Below are positions 35,193 through 44,486 of a stretch of DNA of 64,000 nt, in pieces. The position numbers and the translations under genes are program-made. How positions within the stretch are numbered: position 1 is the stretch's first letter; each line of letters opens with the position of its first letter. Source of the stretch: Solibaculum mannosilyticum (GTDB taxonomy: Bacteria; Bacillota; Clostridia; Oscillospirales; Acutalibacteraceae); contig NZ_AP023321.1 of the NCBI RefSeq assembly GCF_015140235.1, forward strand, positions 1,168,501-1,232,500. Reading direction: 5' to 3'. The notes under the pieces are model-generated. The model was not told where the DNA came from. It worked only from the letters and a program-made list of their open reading frames with translations, and ran no database searches.

Positions 35193-37196
35193 TTATTTAC
35201 TGGCTTTCAATTTCTGAATTCGATCTCTCAAATAGGCGGCATGCTCAAATTCTAACAATTTGGCTGCTGCCTTCATCTCCTTCGTCAATTGCTCGATGAG
35301 TTGTTGCTTTTCTTGGCGGTTCAGACGGCGTCCTGATTTAGCCTTTTCTTCCACCGATTTGTCTTTGGCCGTGATCTCAATGACATCGGAAACATCCTTT
35401 ATAATGGTTTTGGGGATAATTCCGTGTTCTTCATTGTACTTCATCTGAATGGCACGACGGCGTTCGGTCTCGGAAATGGCCCGTTCCATGGAGGGGGTGA
35501 CGCTGTCGGCATACATAATGACCTTGCCTTCTGCATTTCGTGCGGCGCGGCCGATGGTCTGGATCAGTGAAGTTTCAGAACGCAAAAATCCCTCTTTATC
35601 GGCGTCCAGGATGGCCACCAACGATACCTCCGGCAGATCCAAGCCTTCGCGCAAAAGGTTGATGCCCACCAGGACATCAAATTCACCGAGACGTAGGTCG
35701 CGGATCAGTTCCATCCTCTCGATGGTATCCACATCATGGTGCATGTACCGCACCCGAATGTCCATATCTTCCAGATAAGCGGTGAGATCTTCCGCCATTT
35801 TCTTGGTCAAGGTAGTGATTAGGACGCGTTCGTTCCGATCGGTACGCAAATGGATCTCTGATACAAGGTCATCGATCTGACCCTCGGTAGGACGGACTTG
35901 GATTTCAGGATCCAATAGACCTGTGGGCCGGATCACCTGCTCTACGATCTGGGCACTGCGTTCTCTCTCAAAGGGACCGGGAGTGGCGCTGACAAAAATA
36001 GCTTGTCCAACTCGATCGTAGAATTCATCAAAGTTGAGGGGGCGGTTATCGTAGGCCGACGGGAGACGAAAACCAAAGTCAACCAATGTTTTTTTGCGGG
36101 CATGGTCTCCAGCGTACATACCGCGTACCTGCGGGATGCTGACGTGGGATTCATCCACAATCAAAAGATAATCCTTTGGGAAGTAGTCCAGCAGAGTAAA
36201 CGGGGCACTGCCCGCAGGGCGTCCCGACAAAACGCGGGAATAGTTTTCAATGCCTTTACAAAAACCAATCTCGCGCAGCAGTTCCATATCATACCGGGTG
36301 CGCTGCTCAATGCGCTGTGCCTCCAGAAGTTTGCCGTTCTCCCGAAAATACTGGAGACGTTCTTCCAGTTCCCTCTCCAGTTCTTTGACGCCGGCGTCCA
36401 CCTTTTCCGGAGGTACAATGTAATGGGAGGCCGGATAGATAGCCACATGCTGAATGAACCCTTTTAACTCCCCTGTTAAGGGATTGATTTCACTGATACG
36501 ATCGATCTCATCGCCGAAGAATTCCACGCGGACGACCGTCTCTCCGCCATAAGCGGGATAGATCTCTACCACATCGCCGCGAACTCGGAATTTGTTGCGG
36601 ACAAAGTTAATATCATTCCGTTCATACTGAATCTCGATCAGTTTGCGAATTAGATCGTCTCGGTTTTTCTGCATTCCAGGACGCAGGGAAATTACCATGT
36701 TGCGATAATCGATAGGATCGCCTAAACTGTAGATACAGGATACCGATGCTACAATGATCACATCCCGACGTTCCGACAAAGCCGATGTAGCTGAATGACG
36801 CAGTTTATCGATTTCATCGTTGATGGCCGAATCCTTTTCAATATAAGTATCTGTAGAAGGAATGTATGCTTCCGGCTGATAGTAATCATAATAGCTGACG
36901 AAATATTCCACCGCATTGTGAGGGAAGAAAGACTTGAACTCGGTACAAAGTTGAGCAGCCAGAGTCTTATTATGAGCAAGAACCAATGTTGGACGATTCA
37001 CCTGGGCAATGACGTTGGCCATTGTGAATGTTTTACCCGATCCAGTTACACCCAATAACGTTTGTTCCCTGTCGCCGTTGCGCAGACCGTCTACCAATTT
37101 GGCAATGGCTTCTGGTTGATCACCGGTGGGGTTATATTTTGATACTAATTCAAATTGATCCACAATAAAACGCACCGCCTTTTCATGGATACACAT
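35193..37196 (-). CDS. uvrB: excinuclease ABC subunit B (UvrB)
   Basis: Helicase-like damage-verification subunit. [12 protein letters not shown] starts the conserved part, Walker A is [11 protein letters not shown], the beta-hairpin region [12 protein letters not shown] is intact, helicase motifs continue to [15 protein letters not shown], and a C-terminal UVR motif ([19 protein letters not shown]) is present. The ATG at 37196 has AGGAG 11 nt upstream; a GTG at 37163 would align better with most UvrB starts, so the true start is uncertain. uvrA follows in the same operon. No LexA-type box was identified upstream. Confidence 0.96.
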   Translation of the reverse strand: MCIHEKAVRFIVDQFELVSKYNPTGDQPEAIAKLVDGLRNGDREQTLLGVTGSGKTFTMANVIAQVNRPTLVLAHNKTLAAQLCTEFKSFFPHNAVEYFVSYYDYYQPEAYIPSTDTYIEKDSAINDEIDKLRHSATSALSERRDVIIVASVSCIYSLGDPIDYRNMVISLRPGMQKNRDDLIRKLIEIQYERNDINFVRNKFRVRGDVVEIYPAYGGETVVRVEFFGDEIDRISEINPLTGELKGFIQHVAIYPASHYIVPPEKVDAGVKELERELEERLQYFRENGKLLEAQRIEQRTRYDMELLREIGFCKGIENYSRVLSGRPAGSAPFTLLDYFPKDYLLIVDESHVSIPQVRGMYAGDHARKKTLVDFGFRLPSAYDNRPLNFDEFYDRVGQAIFVSATPGPFERERSAQIVEQVIRPTGLLDPEIQVRPTEGQIDDLVSEIHLRTDRNERVLITTLTKKMAEDLTAYLEDMDIRVRYMHHDVDTIERMELIRDLRLGEFDVLVGINLLREGLDLPEVSLVAILDADKEGFLRSETSLIQTIGRAARNAEGKVIMYADSVTPSMERAISETERRRAIQMKYNEEHGIIPKTIIKDVSDVIEITAKDKSVEEKAKSGRRLNRQEKQQLIEQLTKEMKAAAKLLEFEHAAYLRDRIQKLKASK

Positions 37197-37332
37197 TTTA
37201 TGTGTATCTCCTACTTCATTTCACAAATAGGATTTTCAACAATGATATCACAATACCACAAATTAAGTATTTTTTCAAGATAATTTTCGAACGAATGTTT
37301 TTAATTTTGCTGTTGTTTTTTATACTCCCCTG

Positions 37333-37361
37333 TTGACACCAACGTTTACATCCTCTATAAT
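37333..37361 (+). promoter_or_regulatory. strong promoter upstream of the mini-ORF and P-ATPase
   Basis: TTGACA (37333-37338) and TATAAT (37356-37361) with exactly 17 nt between: a perfect consensus sigma-A promoter, divergent from uvrB. Confidence 0.88.
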
Positions 37362-37400
37362 AGAACAAAACTTATTGATAGAAAGGAATCACCTCTTATC

Positions 37401-37466
37401 ATGGACGATTCTGACAGTAGCGACGCTGACCGAAGTAATTCTATTATTTTCTTGTTATGGATATAA
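37401..37466 (+). CDS. 21-aa Asp/Ser-rich mini-ORF with hydrophobic tail
   Basis: ATG 37401 lies 10-15 nt after AAAGGA and the stop is at 37464. The translation MDDSDSSDADRSNSIIFLLW plus Ile has five Asp and five Ser in the first half and a hydrophobic end. It lies about 35 nt after a consensus promoter and ends directly at a terminator hairpin. It could be a stand-alone small protein or a leader peptide controlling the P-ATPase gene behind the terminator. I know of no family. Confidence 0.5.
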   Translation: MDDSDSSDADRSNSIIFLLWI

Positions 37467-37467
37467 A

Positions 37468-37514
37468 AGGCATAACCTGCGCCCTTTTTGGGGATAGTAG
37501 GTTATGCCTTTTTG
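37468..37514 (+). terminator. terminator between mini-ORF and P-ATPase gene
   Basis: AGGCATAACCT (37468-37478) and its complement (37499-37509) form an 11-bp stem followed by TTTTT. It begins 2 nt after the mini-ORF stop and precedes the P-ATPase start by 100 nt, an attenuator-like position. Confidence 0.82.
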
Positions 37515-37613
37515 TGTTTGATTTGATTCGTCTTGCGTGGGCGATCAAATAAAAATAGTCGCTGTATAGGAACAGCGGTTATAAAATTTTTTGAAAGGAG
37601 TGGTTTATCCTCT

Positions 37614-40277
37614 ATGGATAATCACAGACAGAAGCCTTGGCATTCACAAAACATCGAAGAGATTTTTGAGGTATTGCATACCTCCGAAGATGGATTAAGT
37701 GATGCTGAGGCGGCCGATAGGCTAAGAAAAAATGGACGCAATGAGCTGCGCTCCAAACCACCCAAAACCATCTTCCAGATGCTAAAAGCACAGATCATCG
37801 ATCCTATGGTTCTAATCCTCATAGGGGCGGCGGCATTTTCGGCAGTATTGCAGGAGTGGACGGAAGCCATTGTTATTTTTAGCATCGTGGTGCTCAATGC
37901 TCTGATCGGCATTGTGCAGGAGAAAAAAGCACAGTCCTCGCTGGAAGCCCTGCGGAATATGAGTGCACCAACAGCTCGTGTTTTACGTCAAGGGGAGGAA
38001 AGCATAGTTCCGGCCAGTGAACTGGTGACAGGCGACGTTGTACTACTTAGCGACGGTGATATGGTCCCCGCCGATATGAGGTTGATCCATTCTGTAAACC
38101 TAAAGGTGCAGGAGGCCTCTCTCACCGGTGAATCAGTACCGTCAGAAAAGGATGCAGATCAATTGCTTTCAGAGGACTGTCTGCTGGGAGACCGCAGCAA
38201 TATGGTGTATACGTCCTCCATTGTAACCTATGGGCGAGCTATAGGCGTAGTCGTTGCCACTGGTATGGATACTCAGGTGGGTAACATCGCCAATATGCTT
38301 GTGGACCAGGATGAACTGGATACTCCTTTAAAACAAAAATTAAATGCAGTAGGCAAAACATTGACAATCGTTGGTCTAATTGTTTGCGTTCTTATTTTTG
38401 CGATTGGCGCACTCTATCAGCGCCCCTTGATTCCTCAATTCTTGGTAGCGATTTCTTTGGCTATCTCAATTATACCAGAGGGCCTTCCTGCTACGGCTAC
38501 CATCGTGATGGCATTGGGCGTCCAGCGGATGGCAAAGAAAAATGCGCTCATCCGAAAACTGCCTGCTGTAGAGACGCTGGGCAGTGCAACCGTCATTTGC
38601 AGCGATAAGACAGGGACACTGACTCTCAATAAGATGACTGTTACTCACATTGCAATCAATGGGGATTTTGAAGCTGGCAGGACTACACCCATAAAATCCG
38701 CTGCGGAAAGACATCCGGAAGTTTATCAGGAACTGGTGTATGCAGCAGCGTTATGTAACGATGCGAGTCTCGATCCGGATCAAGAAGGCGAAATCATCGG
38801 AGACCCCACCGAGGGTGCATTGATCCATATGGCTCAGGCTTTCGGCATCAACCACGAAAGCTTAGAGGATGAATACCCGCGTTTGTTTGAGCAACCCTTT
38901 GACTCCGATCGAAAACGGATGACGACAGTACATCGTATAAAAGATAAGTGGATTGCTTACACAAAAGGTGCTGTAGATGAAATGGTCCCCCTCTGTACCC
39001 ATATTCTGACGTCTCAGGGCGTCCGCCCTATCACAGAAGATGACCGGATTCATATTACCAAACTCTGCCTCCATATGTCGGAAAACGCCTTACGGGTATT
39101 GGGTTTTGCTATGAAGACCCTCTCCTCTGTCCCAGAAGAAGATGAGGATAACCTGGAATTTGACATGACCTTTATCGGTGCGGTGGGTATGATTGACCCT
39201 CCTCGAAGAGAGGTGGCGGAATCGATCAGGACCTGTCGTGAGGCGGGAATCCGGACTATTATGATCACCGGCGACCACAAAGTAACAGCGATGGCCATTG
39301 CAAAGGAACTGGGGATCTATCAAGACGGCAATACCGTTCTTTCCGGCGATGAATTGGATGCCATGACCGATCAAGAACTGGATCAATGGGTGAAAAACAC
39401 CACTGTATTTGCCCGTGTCTCGCCGGCGGATAAGTTGCGTATTATCCAGAGCCTAAAGCGTACAGGAGAAGTAGCCGCTATGACCGGCGACGGTGTCAAC
39501 GATTCACCTGCTTTGAAGGCGGCGGACATCGGCGTAGCTATGGGGATCACCGGTACAGACGTCGCAAAAGATGCCTCCGACATGATTTTGTTGGACGATA
39601 GTTTTACCACCATTGCCTATGCCATCAAAGAAGGACGACGTGTTTATCGCAATATTCAAAAGGTAATCCAATTTTTATTAGTTGGCAATATTGCTGAGAT
39701 TTTAACCTTGTTTGTTGCAACTGTCTTCAACTGGGATGCGCCGCTTTTGGCGGTTCATATTTTATGGGTCAACCTTGCGACAGCTACTTTACCAGCATTA
39801 GCGCTTGGGGTTGATCCCGCCAGTAAAAATATTATGAAGCACAAACCGGTAAAATCAGGAACCCTCTTTGAAAAGGATTTGGTACGCCGCGTTGTGACAC
39901 AGGGTATTTTCGTATCAGCTATGACCATTGCCGCTTACTGGATTGGTGTCAGCTTGGGAGACCATACAGTGGGTCAAACGATGGCCTTTTGTGTATTGGC
40001 TTTCTCACAAATGCTGAGGGCATTTAACCAGCGTTCTAATACGGAACCCATCTGGATACGGGCGGAAGGCATCAATCCATGGCTGTTTGTCTCCTTTGGG
40101 GTATCGCTTCTGCTTATGTCTTGTATCCTGTTTATTCCGGCATTGCAAGGGATGTTCCAGCTCACATTGTTAAATGCGACACAATGGCTGATTGTGGCTG
40201 GTCTCTCTTTTGCTTCTATTTTACAGGTTGAGATTGTCAAGGCAATCAAACGTTTGACTGGAAGTAAAAGCAAATAA
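37614..40277 (+). CDS. calcium-type cation-transporting P-ATPase
   Basis: P-type ATPase of the PacL/SERCA-like group, probably exporting Ca(II). Residues: TGES at 171-174, the ion-binding PEGLPA at 288-293, phosphorylated Asp331 in CSDKTGTLTLNK, and TGDGVNDSPALKAADIG in the hinge. The 887 residues include the N-terminal actuator region and about ten membrane helices. ATG 37614 is preceded by GAAAGGAG at a rather long 13 nt; no better in-frame start exists. Ion choice between Ca and Mn is not certain from sequence. Confidence 0.92.
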   Translation: MDNHRQKPWHSQNIEEIFEVLHTSEDGLSDAEAADRLRKNGRNELRSKPPKTIFQMLKAQIIDPMVLILIGAAAFSAVLQEWTEAIVIFSIVVLNALIGIVQEKKAQSSLEALRNMSAPTARVLRQGEESIVPASELVTGDVVLLSDGDMVPADMRLIHSVNLKVQEASLTGESVPSEKDADQLLSEDCLLGDRSNMVYTSSIVTYGRAIGVVVATGMDTQVGNIANMLVDQDELDTPLKQKLNAVGKTLTIVGLIVCVLIFAIGALYQRPLIPQFLVAISLAISIIPEGLPATATIVMALGVQRMAKKNALIRKLPAVETLGSATVICSDKTGTLTLNKMTVTHIAINGDFEAGRTTPIKSAAERHPEVYQELVYAAALCNDASLDPDQEGEIIGDPTEGALIHMAQAFGINHESLEDEYPRLFEQPFDSDRKRMTTVHRIKDKWIAYTKGAVDEMVPLCTHILTSQGVRPITEDDRIHITKLCLHMSENALRVLGFAMKTLSSVPEEDEDNLEFDMTFIGAVGMIDPPRREVAESIRTCREAGIRTIMITGDHKVTAMAIAKELGIYQDGNTVLSGDELDAMTDQELDQWVKNTTVFARVSPADKLRIIQSLKRTGEVAAMTGDGVNDSPALKAADIGVAMGITGTDVAKDASDMILLDDSFTTIAYAIKEGRRVYRNIQKVIQFLLVGNIAEILTLFVATVFNWDAPLLAVHILWVNLATATLPALALGVDPASKNIMKHKPVKSGTLFEKDLVRRVVTQGIFVSAMTIAAYWIGVSLGDHTVGQTMAFCVLAFSQMLRAFNQRSNTEPIWIRAEGINPWLFVSFGVSLLLMSCILFIPALQGMFQLTLLNATQWLIVAGLSFASILQVEIVKAIKRLTGSKSK

Positions 40278-40291
40278 ACGATATCAGCTGT

Positions 40292-40318
40292 ATGGCCCAG
40301 GATAAAATCCTGGGCCAT
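40292..40318. terminator. bidirectional terminator after the P-ATPase
   Basis: A perfect 12-bp stem, ATGGCCCAGGAT with its complement and a 3-nt loop, followed by ATATTTTAT. It lies between the P-ATPase and the convergent ATC-hydrolase gene. Confidence 0.8.
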
Positions 40319-40323
40319 ATATT

Positions 40324-40929
40324 TTATACTTTTATGAAGTGAAAATCACAAAAGGAAGCCCCTTCTCCCAAGGTGCCTGTTCGCTTAAATCGGATTTTGG
40401 GAAGTAACCCGGAGAAAGAAATATTGTCATTTTCACAATATACGCAACATAGTTCAGGGCATCCATGCGATTTTGTCAGATCCCAATAGATGCATTTATG
40501 TAGATTAAAATGAATCTCTTTGCCATCGCATTGAACCCATTCGGTCTGCCAGCCTTCATCAGGAAAATTTTTCTTCATAAACTTTTTGACTCCCAGACGA
40601 TAAACGGTATAGGCCAACGGTATTTTTGCAAGACGTTCCATTTCCTGTTTTTTGATAGAAGCTGATTTCTGCGTCTCTTTTTTTACATAGGTAAGAGCTT
40701 CCTGCTGGCTTATCCCGTCAGCAAGCAATGCTTTATAGTAAGCCATAGGTGGGAATAATTTCTTTTGTAAGTGCTCTAAAATAGCTTTACTCCCCCGATC
40801 GTCACTATTTTCCAATAATTGAGCATAGAAGGTTTGAGTATGGTTATAGATCTCCTCCCCTCTTTTTTCTCCAAATTCTTGAATACAATCCTGCTTTAAA
40901 AAGGAAAGTGTAGTTTTTTCAATGGTCAT
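40324..40929 (-). CDS. L-2-amino-thiazoline-4-carboxylic acid hydrolase-family protein
   Basis: Belongs to the ATC-hydrolase family, whose founding member helps convert a thiazoline to cysteine; most homologues have unknown roles. The C-terminal domain has the family pattern FNLHKCIYWDLTKSHGCPEL, CCVYCENDN and LGEGASFCDFHF with several conserved cysteines. ATG 40929 follows GGGGAGG and overlaps the AbrB gene by 11 bp, so the regulator and enzyme are one unit. 201 residues. Family membership is firm; the reaction here is not. Confidence 0.82.
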   Translation of the reverse strand: MTIEKTTLSFLKQDCIQEFGEKRGEEIYNHTQTFYAQLLENSDDRGSKAILEHLQKKLFPPMAYYKALLADGISQQEALTYVKKETQKSASIKKQEMERLAKIPLAYTVYRLGVKKFMKKNFPDEGWQTEWVQCDGKEIHFNLHKCIYWDLTKSHGCPELCCVYCENDNISFSGLLPKIRFKRTGTLGEGASFCDFHFIKV

Positions 40930-41149
40930 CGTTTTCCACCTCCCCGATTTTTTGAAAAACATCTTGGGCATGCTTTTGCAGAACATCCGACTTTGTAACG
41001 GCGATTCCCCATTTTTCATCTCCCAAAACAATCAGCATATCGCCGGGCTTTATCTGAAAGGTTTCTCTTGCCTCTTTCGGGATGATGATCTGACCTCTCT
41101 CTCCGACCTTAACCGTTCCAAAAATATAGTGTCCTTTTGGAATTTCCAT
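40919..41149 (-). CDS. AbrB/SpoVT-type transcription regulator
   Basis: A 76-residue swapped-hairpin DNA-binding protein: GTVKVGERGQIIIPKEARET, FQIKPGDMLIVLGDE. ATG 41149 follows GAGGAG. Such proteins next to ATC-hydrolase-type genes usually control their own operon; here it is the first gene. The AT-rich upstream segment has repeated ATACATA motifs (41,165-41,205), possible operators. Confidence 0.88.
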   Translation of the reverse strand: MEIPKGHYIFGTVKVGERGQIIIPKEARETFQIKPGDMLIVLGDEKWGIAVTKSDVLQKHAQDVFQKIGEVENDDH

Positions 41150-41262
41150 AGTGTACTCCTCACCTCATATAATACATACAAATATGTATTTCATATTTAT
41201 ATGTATTATACTCCGCCCTCAGACAGGAGTCAAGAGAAAAATAAATGGACTTGCTTACAGAA

Positions 41263-41294
41263 AAAAGCCCTGAAAAAACTTTTTCAGGGCTTTT
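41263..41294 (-). terminator. radC terminator
   Basis: A 15-bp stem, AAAAGCCCTGAAAAA with its complement, directly after radC on the minus strand and followed there by TTTTTT. Confidence 0.85.
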
Positions 41295-41304
41295 ACTATA
41301 AACT

Positions 41305-42009
41305 TTATTCGGAGACGATAGGTGAAGAATCAAATATGCTCGCATACCGACGGCTTTCCCTCATGGAGACAAAATCGTCATCTGCTACGATGATGTGGTC
41401 AATGAGATGGACATTGACGTATTTTAGTGCACGCATTAGTTGATAAGTTGTTTCCACATCGTCTTCAGATGGAATGGCTAAACCATTGGGATGATTGTGC
41501 GATAAAATACCTGCGCAGGCTTTGTACCGCATGACCAATTCCACTATTTTACGGATATTAAGATTGACTTCATTGACCGCTCCTTCTGAAACCAAACTGC
41601 AGTTTAAAATACGACTCTTTGCATCCAACGATACAAAATAAATGATCTCATCTGTGCGGCCGATAAACTTTGGCTTGAGGAACTCCCCTGCCTTTTCCAC
41701 ACTATTGAGAGTGCGGATATCTGATGTACGGTCCACCATATACCACCGGCAAATAGAGGTGATCATTTTGATTAAAGTAGCGGTATTGGCACCAACTCCA
41801 GGAACTTTTAGAAGTTCATCATAAGGGGCGTCCAATGTTGCGGACAGACTACCAAAACGGTCGATTAAATTATGCGCAACATCATTGGTATCTCTGCGCG
41901 GGATGGAGTAAAAGAGAAGGAGTTCCAACACATTATGAGGTTCAAAATTATCCAAACCTTCTTTTAAAAAGCGGCTGCGAAGACGGTCCCTATGTCCGTT
42001 ATGCAACAT
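41305..42009 (-). CDS. radC: RadC/JAB-domain protein
   Basis: RadC family: an N-terminal helix-hairpin-helix (LLKVPGVGANTATLIKMI) and a JAB-type metalloprotease-like domain with SHNHPNGLAIPSEDD. The family is widespread but its role in repair is disputed. 234 residues, ATG 42009 with GAGG 6 nt upstream. The 140-bp gap before pyrE contains short TAACG/CGTTA repeats. Confidence 0.92.
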   Translation of the reverse strand: MLHNGHRDRLRSRFLKEGLDNFEPHNVLELLLFYSIPRRDTNDVAHNLIDRFGSLSATLDAPYDELLKVPGVGANTATLIKMITSICRWYMVDRTSDIRTLNSVEKAGEFLKPKFIGRTDEIIYFVSLDAKSRILNCSLVSEGAVNEVNLNIRKIVELVMRYKACAGILSHNHPNGLAIPSEDDVETTYQLMRALKYVNVHLIDHIIVADDDFVSMRESRRYASIFDSSPIVSE

Positions 42010-42149
42010 GTTTTAACCTCGAAAACTATTTTTATGACTGCTCCGTGTAAATCAAAGGCTTAATCCCATGGGAGACAAACCGTTACGTAACACACCCGGA
42101 GCTTATTGTAACGAATAACCGTTAATCTCTTTGCGGCTATTTTATGTTA

Positions 42150-42731
42150 TTAAACCTTCCGGCTTCCGGGTTTGACCAGCGGAATTTCTCCCTGTTTGCA
42201 GATAGGGCATTCCTCAGGCTCCCAGGAATCCACATGGAGAGAAATCACTGCTTTAAAGGGGACGCCAAAATCGATAGCACCGCCAGTTCGATCCACAATC
42301 GAGCCAATGCCGGCTACAACGCCGCCCTGTTCCTTGACGATGTCCATTACCTCACGAACAGATCCGCCGGTAGTAACTACATCTTCTACAATAAGGACGC
42401 GCTGACCCGGCTGGATGGCAAAACCGCGGCGCAGAGTCATCTTGCCATCGGCATCACGCTCAGCAAAAAAGTTCTCTACCTTCAGGTGACGGCTGACTTC
42501 ATAGGCCATCTGGACAGCGCCTAAAGCCGGGCCAATGACCAGTTGAATATTATCATCTGCGAAATGCTCGGCCAAAGCAGCGCAAAGCTCTTCACTATAT
42601 TTGGTATTACGGAAAATTTTAGCGCATTGCAAATACTTATTACTATGACGGCCAGAGGTGAGACGGAAATGTCCCTCCATCAAAACACCGGCCTCCTTCA
42701 ATACTTCTAAAACACGTTCTTGTGAAATCAC
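42150..42731 (-). CDS. pyrE: orotate phosphoribosyltransferase
   Basis: Joins orotate to PRPP in pyrimidine synthesis. The PRPP loop VLIVEDVVTTGGSV is intact; SGRHSNKYLQCAKIF and ERDADGKMTLRRGF supply the substrate loops. The start is GTG at 42731, 8 nt after AAAGGGG; the longer frame upstream has no signal. 193 residues. It is far from pyrB, so pyrimidine genes are scattered here. The C-terminus carries CPICKQGEIPLVKPG, typical of the Clostridia form. Confidence 0.94.
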   Translation of the reverse strand: MISQERVLEVLKEAGVLMEGHFRLTSGRHSNKYLQCAKIFRNTKYSEELCAALAEHFADDNIQLVIGPALGAVQMAYEVSRHLKVENFFAERDADGKMTLRRGFAIQPGQRVLIVEDVVTTGGSVREVMDIVKEQGGVVAGIGSIVDRTGGAIDFGVPFKAVISLHVDSWEPEECPICKQGEIPLVKPGSRKV

Positions 42732-42837
42732 AACAACATCCCCTTTACACAATTTGTTATTCCTGATTATATACCAAAAAATCATTTTTGAAAAGATGAA
42801 TCCGCAGACTGCAACAATTTATCTCAAAACTCACAAA

Positions 42838-42880
42838 CAAACCTATCCCGCCGTCCACAAATTCCGGCAAGATAGGTTTG
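42838..42880. terminator. hairpin between spoIIR and pyrE
   Basis: CAAACCTATC (42838-42847) pairs with GATAGGTTTG (42871-42880). The plus strand has TTTTT after it; the minus strand only a short TTTG. Probably the spoIIR terminator. Confidence 0.65.
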
Positions 42881-42898
42881 TTTTTATACCGATTCTTT

Positions 42899-43525
42899 TT
42901 ATTGGTCAGATGGTTGCATCCAATTTTGAATGCAATCCTGAATTTCCTCAAACCATTCCACGATCTTGAATTTGACTTCGTATTGTTCCCCGCCTTCGAC
43001 AATATCAGTCTCCCCAGGATTTAGTACATCCTCAATTTGTTTTGGATCCTCAGCGGCCGGCAGGCACATGGGAGGAAACATCACACACCACCAGTTATGC
43101 CCTTCCCCTGATCCGATCAATACCCGCAGAGCGTCGTATTGGCCGGCAGGCAATGTAACGGAGCCATACTGTCTTGTATTAAAATAAGTATTTTCCAGCC
43201 TGATCTCCACTGGATAGTCATATCCCTGTTTTTGAATTTCGTCTTGAGCTGCCGCTTCCAATTCGGGAAGATGTTGACTGGCAATTTGTTTGGCTTCCTG
43301 ACGGTTTGAGACATGATCCATCAGATGTTCCGATTCCAAAAGGATACGGTCGCGGACCTTGAGCTTTAATGCTTGATCCTCTTGGCTGTCGGAATTGGCG
43401 AGGACATGCAACCGTAAAACGCTTTCTCGTATGTTTTGGCACTGTTGGGAAAAGCTTGCCATGCTACAAAGAATCGCTATAACAAGTCCCATTGACAAAG
43501 CTGCCAATAATCTTTTAAAATTCAT
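42899..43525 (-). CDS. spoIIR: stage II sporulation protein R
   Basis: Forespore-made, secreted signal that activates SpoIIGA processing of pro-sigma-E in the mother cell. An N-terminal signal/membrane segment (LLAALSMGLVIAILCSMASF) is followed by the conserved ESVLRLHVLANSDSQEDQAL, YDALRVLIGSGEGHNWWCVM and FPPMC. 208 residues, start ATG 43525. Direct evidence that the organism is a spore former. No sigma-F promoter was assigned. Confidence 0.94.
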   Translation of the reverse strand: MNFKRLLAALSMGLVIAILCSMASFSQQCQNIRESVLRLHVLANSDSQEDQALKLKVRDRILLESEHLMDHVSNRQEAKQIASQHLPELEAAAQDEIQKQGYDYPVEIRLENTYFNTRQYGSVTLPAGQYDALRVLIGSGEGHNWWCVMFPPMCLPAAEDPKQIEDVLNPGETDIVEGGEQYEVKFKIVEWFEEIQDCIQNWMQPSDQ

Positions 43526-43586
43526 AAAAAATCCCGTCCTTTTCCAATGGTGATACCATCAGTATGGACGGGTTTAAATCTCTTAT

Positions 43587-44465
43587 TCAGTGATTTTCAA
43601 TTATTTTGCAGCCATACGCGATCGGACGGGTAACAAACACATCATTGTATATTTGCGCCAGATGATCCCAGCATATTTTTGCTTCAGCTTCTTTTCGAAA
43701 GATGCCGAAGATTGTAGGTCCGCTGCCGCTCATACAGCTTACCATGGCGCCGCAATTGTTCATAACGCTTCGAATGTGATCCAGCTCAGGGATACAGATG
43801 ACCTGTTCAAACACATTGTTTACTGAGGAAACTACAAAATCAATATTTCCATCCGCCAGGGCATCGATCATCCCATCTACATCTGGATGAGAGACTTGTA
43901 CTAAATCGTCAAAACGGCGATATGCCTCCTGCGTTGAGACACCCACGTCCGGTTTGCACAAAACAAGAAAACAGTCCGGAGGGCTTGGAAGTGGAGAAAG
44001 GGTTGTCCCAATATCTTGGGCGAGAGATGTCCCGCCTTGCAGACAAAAAGGTATATCCGCCCCTAATTTAGCCGCCAGATTCGATAAAGCATCAGGTTTT
44101 ACTTGACCATATAAACTATTGAGCGCCACAAGGACGGCAGCAGCATCTGCACTGCCGCCAGCCAACCCTGCCGCTATAGGGATCCTCTTTTGGATATGGA
44201 TCGAAACACCGTTTTTTGTCTTGTCCACACCTACATGATCTAGATAAAGCCTTGCCGCACGATATGCTAGATTCCCCTCATCCACAGGCAGATCTGTACG
44301 GGAACAGGACAATGAGATTCCTTCACCGCATAGGTCTACCTCTACGATATCACATAGATCTACCGTCTGCATCACCATGCGAACTAAATGATATCCATCA
44401 TCCCGACGACCAGTGATATCCAAAGAGAGATTAACCTTTGCAGGCGCCTTGACCAAAATACTCAT
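43587..44465 (-). CDS. ispE: 4-diphosphocytidyl-2-C-methyl-D-erythritol kinase
   Basis: Kinase of the non-mevalonate isoprenoid pathway. GHMP-kinase features: N-terminal VKAPAKVNLSLDITGRRDDG, ATP loop IPIAAGLAGGSADAAAVL and C-terminal SCMSGSGPTIFGIF. 292 residues. ATG 44465 follows AAAAGGAG. It starts 21 bp downstream of the aminotransferase gene on the same strand. Confidence 0.95.
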   Translation of the reverse strand: MSILVKAPAKVNLSLDITGRRDDGYHLVRMVMQTVDLCDIVEVDLCGEGISLSCSRTDLPVDEGNLAYRAARLYLDHVGVDKTKNGVSIHIQKRIPIAAGLAGGSADAAAVLVALNSLYGQVKPDALSNLAAKLGADIPFCLQGGTSLAQDIGTTLSPLPSPPDCFLVLCKPDVGVSTQEAYRRFDDLVQVSHPDVDGMIDALADGNIDFVVSSVNNVFEQVICIPELDHIRSVMNNCGAMVSCMSGSGPTIFGIFRKEAEAKICWDHLAQIYNDVFVTRPIAYGCKIIENH

Positions 44466-44486
44466 GGACGGGCCGCTCCTTTTCCT

